From assembly GCA_036873135.1 (NCBI GenBank), contig JAPTYO010000001.1:39084774-39148773 (forward strand): 64,000 nt of DNA, given 5' to 3'. The DNA is from Clarkia xantiana subsp. parviflora (lineage: Eukaryota; Streptophyta; Magnoliopsida; Myrtales; Onagraceae). This document shows, piece after piece, positions 12,074 through 23,300 of this stretch (within the stretch, counting starts at the first letter, position 1; each line of letters begins with the position of its first letter). The notes beneath the pieces are model-generated. The model worked only from the letters and a program-made list of their open reading frames with translations, was not told the origin of the DNA and searched no databases. The position numbers and the translations under genes are program-made.

Positions 12074-14557
12074 TCATTTATCAACAACACTCGATAACGA
12101 TACATTTTTGCAGAACTTCGAAACGGCCCCTTTCTCTGACTTCCTCCCAATAATAAAATGCGCCAAATCATCTATTCTCCTAAATAAATTCTCTTCGCAG
12201 AGGAACTCTGCACTATACTCCCTCTCCACTTCTCGGTCGTAATCATGGACGAAGATATGAGTCTCATTGTTACTACCTTTCTTGCTCCTTGCGAAAACCG
12301 CTGCAGTGAAAATAGCCGACATTCGACCCGGCGAGTTTGGGGTGGAACCTTGTGGTCCTGCGTTATATGAGAAAATCTATGGTTAAATCTGCAATATTAT
12401 GTACTATAATGGAGTAGATCTCAAATTATAGCCATTTTACAACTTACTACAAAGTTATTATTATTATTTTTTTTTACATTTTTTACTATAGTAATATTAA
12501 GAGTTCAACTAGAAAATTTTAGTGTAATAAATATAATATATTTTAGCAAATTCGTACGTGGGGGTTATATATTAATATATAACTATAGAATATATAAATG
12601 TACTTTTTTAAAATAAAAATATATTAAATTTAGGTAAGAAAATTCTGAACATATTATTAAATAAATAGATGTATATATATAATTAATTCCCCTGTCATGG
12701 ATTAGTTAACTGATTTACCGAAAAAAAGGATTAGTTAACTGTACTTTTTTTAACCGTAACATTATTGTTTGTACCCCGCGAAAGGAATCTTACATTCTTC
12801 AATCTTCTGGGACCGTCATGTTTGTTCTTTTCTAAAAAAATAAATCAAATATTGCCTTCTTACCAAAAAAAAAATGAAAAATATGTTTTTTACTAAAATT
12901 CCCAAAAAAACAAAAACATTTCTTTTAGTAAGTGACTTTTTCTAATGTATAAACTTTAATTTTAAGCAATAAAGAAATGCATATAATAATGATTTATGTA
13001 CTAATAACAAGTAAAAATATATTATGTGAGCATTGTTAAATATTTTTGTTATATTATCTAAACTATACATAGTTATTAGTTCAGTCGGGATTTCTATTTT
13101 TATTTAACGGAATCACTATATAATGAAAAAAAATAAAAAAAAAAATATGTATTTGACTAGGGATGGGCACTGAACCGGTTCAGGCCGAACCGGTTCCGGA
13201 CCGGACCGGAACTGTTTTAAACGGTCCGGTCCAATAATAACTAGGGTTTTTTTTTGGCTTAGGTTGGTCTAAAAAAAACTGGACTGGTTTGAACCGGTCC
13301 AGAACCGGTTTTGGACTGTTTTTTAAAAAAACAAGTTCTGGACCGGTTTTGTATGTCGGACCGGTTTTATCAATAAAAATCGGTCCAAAACCAGTTAAAA
13401 CCAGTCAGAAACCGGTCAGAAACCGGTCAAAAACTGGGTTTTTAAAAAAAAAAAAAAAATCGGTCAAAAAGTTTTTTTTTTTTTTTTTTTTTACTAAAAA
13501 ACGGTTCAAAACCGGTCCGGTCCGGACTGGTTTGTTGGACTGGTTTGGTATACCCCTTGGACTGGTTCCAATTTAGGGGTAAAAAACCAGTCCAAATTGG
13601 ACCGGTCCACTCCGAACCGGTTCAAAACGGTCCGGTTCCAGACCAGTTCCGAACCAGTCCGGCCGGACCGTTTTTTTTTGCCCAAGCCTATATTTGACTA
13701 TCTAATATCAGTTAGCAATTTGTTCGCTTATCTAAACATCAACTTAATTTGTTTAACCGTTCAAATATAAGTCGGCAATTTTTTGCATTGTGTTTTAATA
13801 TCTCCTAAGTAGATTGAAATCTAAACAAAATTAATAATTTATACACATGCGAAATTAAAACTCGGTAAATTTGACAAAGAATATTTTATTTTATTTATGC
13901 AATTAATAGAGGAAGAAATAGTGTCGGTGAGAGCGGTAAATTACCATCTATCAAAATGACATCCCAATCGACGTCATATATATGATTGGGCAAATCATTC
14001 AGCGCCAGGCGGCAGTCGGAGAACAGCAGATTCTGCACCGGCCGGCACTCGCCGGCGACCTTCTCCTCCGCCTCCCTTAAAAGCTCCGCCTCCTCCCTCA
14101 CCTTCGTCGTGTACTGAACGTCGTACGCCTCCACCGCCTCCACCCTCTTCTCTATCCACGACACGGCGTACTCGCTCTCGTCGAGGACCACCGTGCGGCC
14201 GCCATAGTTGAGCGCGCTGAAGAGGACGGTCTCGTGGCCGATCCCGAACACGAGCAGGTTGCTGGGCCCGCGGCGGCGGAGGATGGCGGCGATGGCGAAC
14301 AGCTCGGCGGCGGTCATGTGGGGGGTGGCGTTGGTGGTTGTGGTGTAGTGGAGGAGCGCGGCGGAGACGGAGGCCGGGAGAGAGGGTGTGACGGCGGCGG
14401 GCGCGGCGGCGGGGGCGGAGGTTAGTAGAATGAGGGTGGTGGCGGCGGTGAAGAAGGTTATGAAGAAGAGGAGCCATAAGCGGTGGTTGTTTGGAGGTTG
14501 TTTGTGGAGCGAAGGGTGGAAGAGGATGAGGTTTGAATTGCCATTGGTGATCTTCAT
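12074..14557 (-). CDS. IRX15-L: DUF579 protein, IRX15/IRX15-LIKE type, two exons
   Basis: Xylan-biosynthesis DUF579 protein, predicted 298 aa, near the usual 310-320. Exon 1 is 14557-13945 and exon 2 is 12357-12074. The join restores the family motif at ILIDG/PQG, using a GTAATT donor and an ACGCAG acceptor, phase 1. Visible in order: a short cytosolic N-terminus, one hydrophobic anchor at about residues 27-47 (type II, Golgi), then [70 protein letters not shown] and [13 protein letters not shown]. Arabidopsis IRX15 and IRX15-L act in the secondary wall and affect xylan chain length. As far as I recall, DUF579 genes are normally intronless, so the 1,587-bp intron is odd. The glucuronoxylan methyltransferases of the same superfamily are a less likely match. 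Exon 1 is GC-rich, unlike its surroundings. Confidence 0.88.
13158..13690. mobile_element. hAT-type MITE with 8-bp target duplication
   Basis: This 533-bp element is bounded by TAGGGATGGGCA and TGCCCAAGCCTA, an imperfect terminal inverted repeat. It is flanked on both sides by the identical 8-mer TATTTGAC (13150-13157 and 13691-13698), the target duplication length of hAT transposons. The interior is a dense mixture of ACCGGTT/GGTCCGG words in both orientations plus T and A runs. It codes for nothing and lies in the intron of the IRX15-LIKE gene. A diverged relative is in intron 2 of UGT B. Confidence 0.85.
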
Positions 14558-15359
14558 TTTCAGATTTCTTCAGTGAAGAAGATGAAGAAGAAGAAGAGGA
14601 AGTGAAGATTTCTTTCTCTTTACAGTCTTAGCCTTTTTCTTTATGTGATGCTTTTGCTCCTTTCTTAATATTAATTTTGAATTAATATTTTTTTCCAAAG
14701 AATTAATATTTACTAATAAAAGGGGTTCCTAATATATTTGGTAAAAAAGAGGGTATATTTTTTAAACATTTACTAAGATTCCAACAAATGGTATGAATTA
14801 AAAAATTATAATTCTGCTAAATTTTTACTAGATTAAATCAAGTAATACAGATGGTAAAAATGATAATTTTAAGCGATAAAATGCATTAAATTTACGAGGT
14901 TATCATGTCAATTTCCAGCTAATTATAAAAAATTGAATTTTTTTGTCATTCATGCACCCCACATTAGTTTCCCTTTTTAATAGTGTGGGTATATATTATA
15001 AAAGAAAACATCAGTTACAATTACAAGTGAATAGTCAAATTTTAAGTATTTTATATTTACAGTATAAGTATAATATTTGGTGTTAACCAAATACATTATT
15101 ATAAATTTGACTATTTCCTTGTTATGTACTATATAAATGTATAATACGACAATCTTAAAAGTTAAATGATCATGATGCTTTTATTTAAGTAAGTCAGACA
15201 TATGTTTCATGTATAATGATTATTATGGAGCGTTTGGCAATTTGAAATTTCAAAATTATTTAAAATATCTCATAAATCAATTTGGCATGGGGAAGTATTT
15301 CTCCACATCTTAACGTATGATTAAATATAAAATATTAAATAAATTTTTTCTATAGGTGT

Positions 15360-15852
15360 AAGGTATAAGTGTAAATAGCTAACTGAACATTATTTTGAGC
15401 AAATAACTAACTGAACTCTTTCGAAAGTGGCAATTACCTAGCTATGTTAATTAAAGTGGCGACGCATAATTAAAAAAAATCCACACATCATACTCACTCA
15501 TTGTAGACGGCCGATAGAGAACTGCTCAATTTAGAATTTCGAAAGATGAATCCGCAAATTGATTTAGAGAAAATAATATTATTGTGCTTCGGGAAGAAAA
15601 AAAAGTGACATTCAAAAAAAAAGGGACGAGTGTATTTTCTATTTTGGTTACGAAAATATATTAGCACCAATTTCAGTATGTCAAATGCTCTTCAATTATG
15701 TAAGTTTTTTTATCAAAAAATTAACAGAAATATCTAATTGCTACTTTTAGAAAAATTTGACTAACTATTTATTTAAAAAAAAAAAAAAACATATTTAACT
15801 AACTATTGGTACTTTTGAAGAAATTCCAGATAGCTATTTGGTATTTAACCCC
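15360..15852. mobile_element. possible diverged foldback MITE
   Basis: The left end (AGGTATAAGTGTAAATAGCT) resembles the reverse complement of the right end (GGGTTAAATACCAAATAGCT). The interior repeats TAACTAACT-type words. It may be an old member of the foldback family at 25730, 31017, 31317 and 58974. Boundaries and family are uncertain. Confidence 0.35.
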
Positions 15853-15906
15853 TTAACTTATGATGATTATGAAGTGGAAGCTCTGCCAACTATATTATAT
15901 CGATAT

Positions 15907-16095
15907 CCTGCCTCATTCTTTATGCCCCAGTATCTCACCGTTAAGATTTTGACGTGACATTGAATTTAATATTTTCCTTCTAGGGTTCACCAATCCTAAT
16001 AGGGTTTAAAAAAACCACAAAATTAATTACACTCAGAACACATGTTAATATCTTAACGGTGAGGCACGGTCTGGAACATAAAGAATGGGGTAGGA
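15907..16095. repeat. inverted repeat with ~40-bp arms
   Basis: The arm at about 15908-15948 (CCTGCCTCATTCTTTATG through CTCACCGTTAAGAT) is matched in reverse complement at about 16049-16095 (ATCTTAACGGTGAG through CATAAAGAATGGGGTAGG). A spacer of about 100 bp separates them. This is a MITE-like foldback of unknown family. Confidence 0.65.
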
Positions 16096-16271
16096 GATCT
16101 ACATCCTATTATATCGGTCTTAATCAGGTGCTGAACCACACATACAAGAAATAATTGCACCCTTTCAAATTTATATAATAACAGAGGACGAGCCATGGGC
16201 TGGAGTCCTTAACCCGAGCGACTCTAACCGAGGTCAGACCCAGCTCAGAGCTCAACCCTACAATATATCCT

Positions 16272-17876
16272 CTACATAATTCCAGAATTGAAGACATACA
16301 AACCCATCAAAGCATTATAATGCCCCTTCACAATCTCTTCCTCTTTCACCTGATGAAGAAGAAGAGTCTCGATGATAAAATCTTCCCAATCAATTTCCAC
16401 ACCATTTTTTCTTCTCCTCTTCTTCTTTACAACTTTCATGGCAGTTGCCTCATTTCCTTCCTCATGGCAATCAATATCTACACCATTTTCTCTTCTCTTC
16501 TTCATAGATGCCACCTCACCACCAACACTCGTATCGTTACGCATAATTCTACCGATTCGTTCTTTAGCCGCGCGTATCTTTTCCCGCCTCATCTGATTAA
16601 CAACACCATTGTTAACGAACGAAGGAGGCATCGGATCCATCCCGACATCCTTATCCAATATTTCCTGCAACATAAGTTTTTTGCTCAAATCGGATTTCCC
16701 TTTCCACCAATCTTCACAATCGTATAAATCCCTGCTCGGTCTATCCTCTATTGGCTCAACATTCTTCGATTCATCCAAAAACTTTGTGTAGAGCAAACCG
16801 AGACATTCGGTTGAGACCGGAAAATCGTGGTTTTGAACAACCCGCTTGTTTCTTTCATTAGCATCGTAATATATAGAGTCGTTCCTGCACGACTCGTACA
16901 CCGTATCCTTTCTCAAACACTCGTTCAATACATCTTCCAAATCGATGGTTCCTCCATTCTTCTTTTTCAACATCGATTTCTTCTCCATATACTGAATCAC
17001 AAAAGGCGCATTTTGCAAAATGTTCTTTACCGTAATATCCTTCGCCCACGGTAAGGCTTGAGAAGCCTCCACAAGAGCTACTAAAAGCTCCTTGTATCGT
17101 TTCTTCGAAGTATGGACTTTGGAATGAAATTCCAAAGCGACATCCTCGATCTTAGTTTGTATGGAGTTCAACTGGGCTACAAATACCAACACAGCTACAA
17201 CTACAGGAAGTGGTTTTCTTCCGGTTGTCAAGCACCACTTCACACAACACTGAATCAAAAACAAGCCTTGTTTATGCAACCGATTCACCTCTTCTGCGGG
17301 TAATCTACTAAAAGCTTTGAATTCCCGGATAGCTCGATCAAAAGCAGTCACGATATTATAAACCGGGAATTCACTGTCTTTCCTTAATTCCAGAAAATCG
17401 ACAACCCGATTCAACATTCTACCCAGTTCGTATTCATCGCAGCCAGCCATTGCAGCTGCCTCAGCCATGGGCAAGGAACGGTTCTCCTTCCTCGTGACAA
17501 TGCAACAGCAGGCGCATATAAGGACAGGGAACCACATCCCTTCTCCATATTCACCCTCGGTGATGGTAAAAATCATGTCTTTAACTGCCTCACTGGATTT
17601 CAAAGGCAGCCCTAGCTTAAAGACTAAATCGGTGATCAAATTCTGGGCATCAAACACTTTTTTCTCTTTGTAAGATAAAGAGTAGCCCGTACCTGAAGTG
17701 CCCATGGAGACAAAGGTGCCATCGTGGGAGTAGGCGCCAGCGGGGCCAAAGAAGCCACTGATTTGAGCGTCGTAGGTGTGGAGTTCGAGGACACTGCCAC
17801 AGTCCGAGCAGGACAGGCTTCCGGAGTCGGGGTCTCGTACGCTAGATGTAGAGCCGCAAGATTTGCAGTGAGACAT
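16272..17876 (-). CDS. PTF2: plant-specific TFIIB-related factor PTF2
   Basis: Single-exon 534-aa protein of the plant-specific TFIIB-related (BRP) group. The N-terminal zinc ribbon is clear: Cys4, Cys7, Cys23 and Cys26 (CX2C-X15-CX2C). Two cyclin-like core repeats follow, including a CCVKWCLTTGRKPLPVVVAVLVFVAQ segment and WAKDITVKN. An acidic and basic linker comes next, then the conserved C-terminal block WEDFIIETLLLHQV with the ending HYNALMGLYVFNSG. This closely follows Arabidopsis PTF2, a TFIIB-like factor needed for pollen germination and embryogenesis. Such factors bridge promoter complexes and RNA polymerase in the nucleus. The start is the first ATG of the frame and places the zinc ribbon right at the N-terminus, as in the family. 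A leader intron (17905-18955) is likely. Length and domain order are complete with no breaks. Confidence 0.93.
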   Translation of the reverse strand: MSHCKSCGSTSSVRDPDSGSLSCSDCGSVLELHTYDAQISGFFGPAGAYSHDGTFVSMGTSGTGYSLSYKEKKVFDAQNLITDLVFKLGLPLKSSEAVKDMIFTITEGEYGEGMWFPVLICACCCIVTRKENRSLPMAEAAAMAGCDEYELGRMLNRVVDFLELRKDSEFPVYNIVTAFDRAIREFKAFSRLPAEEVNRLHKQGLFLIQCCVKWCLTTGRKPLPVVVAVLVFVAQLNSIQTKIEDVALEFHSKVHTSKKRYKELLVALVEASQALPWAKDITVKNILQNAPFVIQYMEKKSMLKKKNGGTIDLEDVLNECLRKDTVYESCRNDSIYYDANERNKRVVQNHDFPVSTECLGLLYTKFLDESKNVEPIEDRPSRDLYDCEDWWKGKSDLSKKLMLQEILDKDVGMDPMPPSFVNNGVVNQMRREKIRAAKERIGRIMRNDTSVGGEVASMKKRRENGVDIDCHEEGNEATAMKVVKKKRRRKNGVEIDWEDFIIETLLLHQVKEEEIVKGHYNALMGLYVFNSGIM

Positions 17877-17904
17877 CTTCTAAAAGATGCAGATTGAGAG
17901 CACT

Positions 17905-18955
17905 CTGAAAGAAAAGAAGATGCAGCATATTAATGGACAGAAAGGTGGAAATGAGGTCTTTTTTTCTTTCAAAAAGGAAAAGCAAGTGGAAGAAAAAAAG
18001 TAAAACAGAGAAAACACGAGCAAGAAGACTGGGATTTTAAAAAATTGATGAACACATCACAGATCAATAGTTCACAGGAAGTATCTAAACTAACTAACTT
18101 CTCCGTTCCCACAATAGTTATCCAGACCTGTCTATTCGATTGCAGGAATTAGGAGTTCTGATCGATTGCAGAATACACATCCATGAATGCATCGTATGAT
18201 TCGTATCATTCAGTAATAAGCGCACAATCAGATAATAACTTGTAAGGCATTGGTATCTGTCTTACTCAATAATAAGCACAGAATCAGCTAAATAATTTGT
18301 AAGACATTGTTAAGTTCAGATATATCACTTGTCAACCTATAACTTACACTGGAAAACAGTTTGCAAATACTCGAAGTTCTTATGGATCCTCAACACATCT
18401 ACAGCCTTTGATGAAGAAGCATGGGGTATTACTGCAAACAGTAGAATATCTAACTCATCATGCCAAATGATCTCAATTGTTAATTGAGTATTACTGCAAC
18501 ACAGAAGTAATCACGATTCGCTCGAAAAATACCTTATCCTTCTCTTTTTTGGGGTATACAGGACCAAACCAATATGCAATTTAAGTATTCACTGTAGTAT
18601 CACTATTAGCAATAGACAATAGTTCAATATCCTAAAAGCTCTTCAGACCAGGTAAGCTCAACTGGACTCCAATTAGACACAGTATAATGGTAACAATCAC
18701 ACACCAGAAATCCAGCAATTGAATGAAGAACCCTATTTCCAAAACCGATTACGACCATAAAGATCTCTTAACTTCATAAAACCGTAAGCATAGAACACAA
18801 TACCATACTAAACAATTGAATATCTTCAATAAATTGCAAATTCAAAGCATCGAATCACCGAACCCAGAGTTTGATAATCAACATTCAATATCTGCATCTG
18901 AATAGTCATCATCTATAACCGAAGAGCTCAAATTGCAGGTTAGGGCAGAACTTAC
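17905..18955 (-). other. predicted 5' UTR intron of PTF2
   Basis: On the minus strand a strong donor (TTTC/GTAAGT, intron from 18955) and a pyrimidine-rich acceptor (CTTTTCTTTCAG, exon resuming at 17904) lie upstream of the start codon, which follows 28 bases on. The interval has no other gene, and the upstream exon would sit near 18956-19195. This is inferred from splice signals only. Confidence 0.5.
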
Positions 18956-19195
18956 GAAAGAGAGTAGCTCTAATTTGGATTTTCGCTGTTCCAACGACAG
19001 CGCCTTCTAGAAATCGCGAAACACAGAGGGAAGCACTGATGAAGATGATGAATGAAACATCAGGGGCTCGCAGTTGAATGGCCACTGAACGGTGGTGCTG
19101 GTCTGCTCGGCTCTTGCAGGCAGAGCAAGATTCTTTCTCAGTGAGTGAAAGAGAAGATGAATCGTCGTCAATTGAAGAGGGTCTTGTTTGCAATC

Positions 19196-19230
19196 ATAGC
19201 CCGGCCCCTTTCTTTTGGGCTAAGTGACAA
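19196..19230 (-). promoter_or_regulatory. site II-like promoter words upstream of PTF2
   Basis: TTTTGGGCTAAG (about 19214-19226) and a nearby GCCCGGCCCC lie just upstream of the inferred first exon of PTF2. TGGGCT/C (site II) words are common in promoters of plant housekeeping genes and are bound by TCP factors. Their function here is inferred. Confidence 0.35.
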
Positions 19231-20392
19231 CCCGAAGCCTTATACTTTAGTCCACTGCTTAAAAAAAAAACTACAAACATCCAACTACAAGAGTCTTAAC
19301 AACACCTAGGAACACAACTTATTTAGTAATCAAATATAGTAATCGGGTTTTAAAATGTCATAAATTATTGAAAACACTAAACGGACACAAAGCAGTACAA
19401 ATACGTGATACCAAAAGTCTAATAACGGAAGTAAATCAAGTAAAGTAGAAATGATTGCGCATGTGACCATGAGATATCCATTAAAGGTAAAGATTGTATA
19501 GAAGTGACAGTACTTTGACTGATCATTTGTGATTCTGACTAAAACAATTTGACCAAATCAAGAAAAAAAATGTCAGCCTTGCATACGTGTGCCAAATGGA
19601 AGATCCGTTCACCGTGAGTGAAAGTTGTAATGACGCTTGTGAAATGTAATGTATGAAAAACTGTTAATACAAGGTTGAACTTGTACCAAAAGCCAGCCAC
19701 TTCAGACCACAGTAGAGAGGCGGAACATGTAAGGGTCCTTCGCAATGAGTTTTGATCTACAGTCCAACTATCAAGTTAGTATTGTAAACAAGACCTGTTA
19801 CATTATTCCCGGTATCATATCTTTAACGTCTCTACCTTTTCCTTTTGATATTTGGTCTTTTTCGTGCTTAGAATGTTTACATTGTTTCCTTGTTGTGTTT
19901 TACAATTTGGATATATATATATAGGTCCAAATTTTTAAGAGGCCATATTTATGCACGCGTTAAAAAAAAAATATCTAGCAAGTTTGTTTTAAAAGAAAAT
20001 ATCTAGCAAGTTTGTTTTACTGCTCAAACATTAGTTACTAATTTGTTGTATTTTTCATTCATCCATACTGAGTGCAAAAAGATTCAAAACTAACAAGTTA
20101 GTGTGAACTTACCCATGCAGTTATGAGTTCTTCAAAAAGAATTAGAGAGGTAACAATTTGTAAACATATAAAACTTGAACTAGCAATTATTTTAACAGAT
20201 TGATAATAAACCCTAAATAATAACCATAAGAGAATAAAACAGATAATATCAAACCTGTTTTAACAATAAAAGATGAATAATCCATATTTGGTTCCTTCCA
20301 ACAAAGACACAAACAAACCAACCACAAACCCTAAAATAGAAACCATTCAATATCCAACTTAATAACCAAAACAAACCATAAATCCTAAATGA
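19231..20392. other. intergenic region PTF2 to MYB
   Basis: The sequence is AT-rich. A short direct duplication, AAATATCTAGCAAGTTTGTTTTA, is cut across about 19968-20020. The MYB 3' flank lies next to 20392. No gene or clear mobile element was seen. Confidence 0.5.
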
Positions 20393-23300
20393 TCAGAAAC
20401 CATATTCCATAGAAGGGAATAACTCTGATAGCACCATCATCTCCTCCTTCAAATCAAAGGTCAGCAATGCCTCCACATCAATATTATCCATATCCATATC
20501 CATGCTGCTGCTACTTTCACCTCCATTGTTGTCTCCACTGTCATCTTCCTGCATGCATAGCTGCAAGCAAGATAAAACGAATCGTGAGCCACTTACCCAG
20601 CAAAAATAAATAAATAAATAAATAAATAATCGTGAGCCACTCGAAATTGGCTCGCTTAATATTCAAATTCGACTCAATAAAATTCGGGTTGAGTCGATCT
20701 TTTTGTGGTACCAAGTACGAATTTATTTATACTCGACTCAAGAGTCCGCGAGCCTAATCGAGTTTTTTTTTTTTTTAACAAAATTCTATTCGAGCTCGAG
20801 TTTAGTATAATATATATCAAGTCGAGTTCGAATTCAAACTCGTTCCAAAAGCCTATTTAAGTGGAGTTTGAGCTAAGACATATCATCTATAATTAAACTG
20901 CAAAATTTTAAATTTAACAAGCCGAGCTAGAACTTGTCGAGTATTGCACCGAGTCGAGCTCGAGCTTGAAAAGATTAGGCTTAGTTGAGTTCGAACTCGA
21001 GCTATAAAGTGCACCATTTGTGATCTAACTACAAAATGTTAAATATGAAGAGTCGAGCTCGAACTCGTCAAGTATGGCACGAGTCAAGCTCGAGCTTGAA
21101 AAATTTAAGTTCAGTCGAGTTCGAGCTACTCTGCATTATATATAACTGAAAAAAATTTGAACTTGGCGAGTCGAATCAAGCTCAAACTCGTCGAGTATGG
21201 CACCGAGTCGAGTTCGAACTTGTAAAATTTAAACTCAGTCGATTTCAAACTCGAGTTAAGGTGCATCATTTATGATTTAACTGATTTTTTTAAATAAACT
21301 TGGCGAGCCGAGATAGAACTCGTCGAGTATGGCACGGAGTCGAGCTCGAACTTGAAATTTTTTAACTTAGTCGATTTCAAGTTCGAGCTAAGGTCTATCA
21401 TTTATGATTTAACTGAAAAAATTAAACTTGACGAGCCGAGCTCAAACTCATCAAGTATGGCACCGAATCGAGCTCTGAATTTGGAAATGCAGTAGAGTTT
21501 AAAGTCAAGTAAAATAAATAGAGTCGAGTTTGCCATATAGTTGACTCGGCTCAGTTACACCCTTACCTCCATTGCCGGAAGATTTCCACCGTCAGCCGGT
21601 GCCGGTGCGTCGGTTAACACGGAGACGATGTAGTGATAGAGGAGGGAGTATCTTGTTTTGGCATTGTTATGATTCCTCTTCTTCTTTTTGGTGAGGTTAA
21701 GCTTGGAGAAGTAGCTTCTCTTGGTGGCGTTCCAGTGGTTCTTGATACTGTTCTCCGTCCGACCAGGTAAATACTCTTTTGAGATCTTGGCCCACTTGTT
21801 TCCCACCACCTTGTGGGCTGCTATCAGCATCTTGTCTTCCTCCTCGCTCCACCCTGTTTTCTGCAATTCATCAATATTTATTAACATTATAACCGCTAAT
21901 GATGATGAAGAAAGCTATATCTATATCTATATATGTGCTAGATATCAAACAATTTGTCAATACTTAACATTGACTCAGATATAAAAATATTTAAATAACT
22001 AACCTTTGACTCGTCTTTTTCTGCGAAATTCTACTTAAATTTAACCTTCAGTGATATATACGAATTAATAACCGTTAATGATAGAGTGAAACTATGATAT
22101 TAACTAGTTCATTACGCGGGATGCTACTAAATGAAAATTTATGTTATAGAATTTGACTAAATTCTAGTTCGACATATTAGACATGTTGAGAAATAATGAA
22201 TGGATGAGATTTGATTAAGAATTTAAGATTCTCCTTCCTAAAAATTTTACATCCACCAATAGTTAAATACAAGAATTTTAAAATGGGTTGGTAACCAAAT
22301 TGCTTGATATGATGTTCAGACAGTCCAACATATTGTTCATCGAAATTTTTTTAACATTTTATTATCTTAAGTTTCACATGTGTATAGATTACTAACTATG
22401 TTATAATTTCTATCTATTATAAACGGAATAGGTCACGACTCACGACATGATGAATAATACCACATAAAATTGCTAGTTGATATTTGGGCACATCAGTCGA
22501 ACAAATTGTTAACAAATGTTTGGGGTCGAACAAATTACTAAATATTTTTTTCATTACGTGTATAGTATGTTAGTGATTAATCGAAAAATGGCGGAAATCC
22601 AGCCTAACGAAGCTATGGTTGTTGGTCATGATGTTTAAATTTTTTGAAGAATTTGAAATGTTGTTCATATGAGTTCCTTTTTTGTTTTTGTTTTTCCCGA
22701 TTATGTGTGTAAAATTTGAATTAGTCCAATCATGTCTCAAATTATACAAACTCATTTCCGACAGAGTTTTTAATTAAGACTCGACCATAAGGTAATAAAT
22801 TCAAAAATTCGAAGTTGAGCTTTTTTTAAGAAAACTTCCGGTAGCTCAACTCGTTCAAGTGTACCTATAATTTTATGGACACCAATAACATTGAATAGGA
22901 AAGCTTATAAATGATTTTGAGGTATTGACTCCTAAATGCTTAGGCATTTCCACATAGAAGAAGTGCGATTGTTCTTTTATATCATCATTTAATAAAAACA
23001 TATACATATATATACTACCAAAGCAATCTCATTATTTAGTCAATTACAATTACAATATAATAAATAATAAAAAAAATGAAAATTATATACTTCAAGATTA
23101 CTTTCTTTCTAAAGACAAAATTATGATTATTCAAATTAATATATAAATTTATTAAAAATCAGGAAAAATGTTTTTTTATTGAAAAACAAAAGTTGAAAAT
23201 TAAAAAAAATGTTAAGATGCACTTTTTTAAAAGGAAAAACAGAACCTTGGTTTTTTTTTTTTTCATTTCATAAGATGTGTATTATATATGTTTGAATAAC

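Larger units (their letters stand above)
14558..16271. other. intergenic region IRX15-LIKE to PTF2
   Basis: The IRX15-LIKE promoter side lies at 14558-14700. The rest is AT-rich with two inverted-repeat structures, at 15360-15852 and 15907-16095, annotated separately. No gene is supported. Confidence 0.6.

Noticed and set aside
13289..13576. 95-codon frame in the IRX15-LIKE intron
   Set aside because: It is a translation of the ACCGGTT/GGTCCGG words of the MITE.
13995..14477. 160-codon alternative frame across IRX15-LIKE exon 1
   Set aside because: Arg/His-rich shadow of a GC-rich exon. The other frame carries the DUF579 motifs.
1..14557. A biosynthetic gene cluster joining the UGTs with the neighbouring IRX15-LIKE gene
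   Set aside because: Xylan synthesis is unrelated to small-molecule glucosylation, and no P450, acyltransferase or other pathway enzyme is present.
18909..19193. 94-codon minus-strand frame upstream of PTF2
   Set aside because: It is crossed by the strong leader donor at 18955 and resembles no family. It is more likely 5' UTR.
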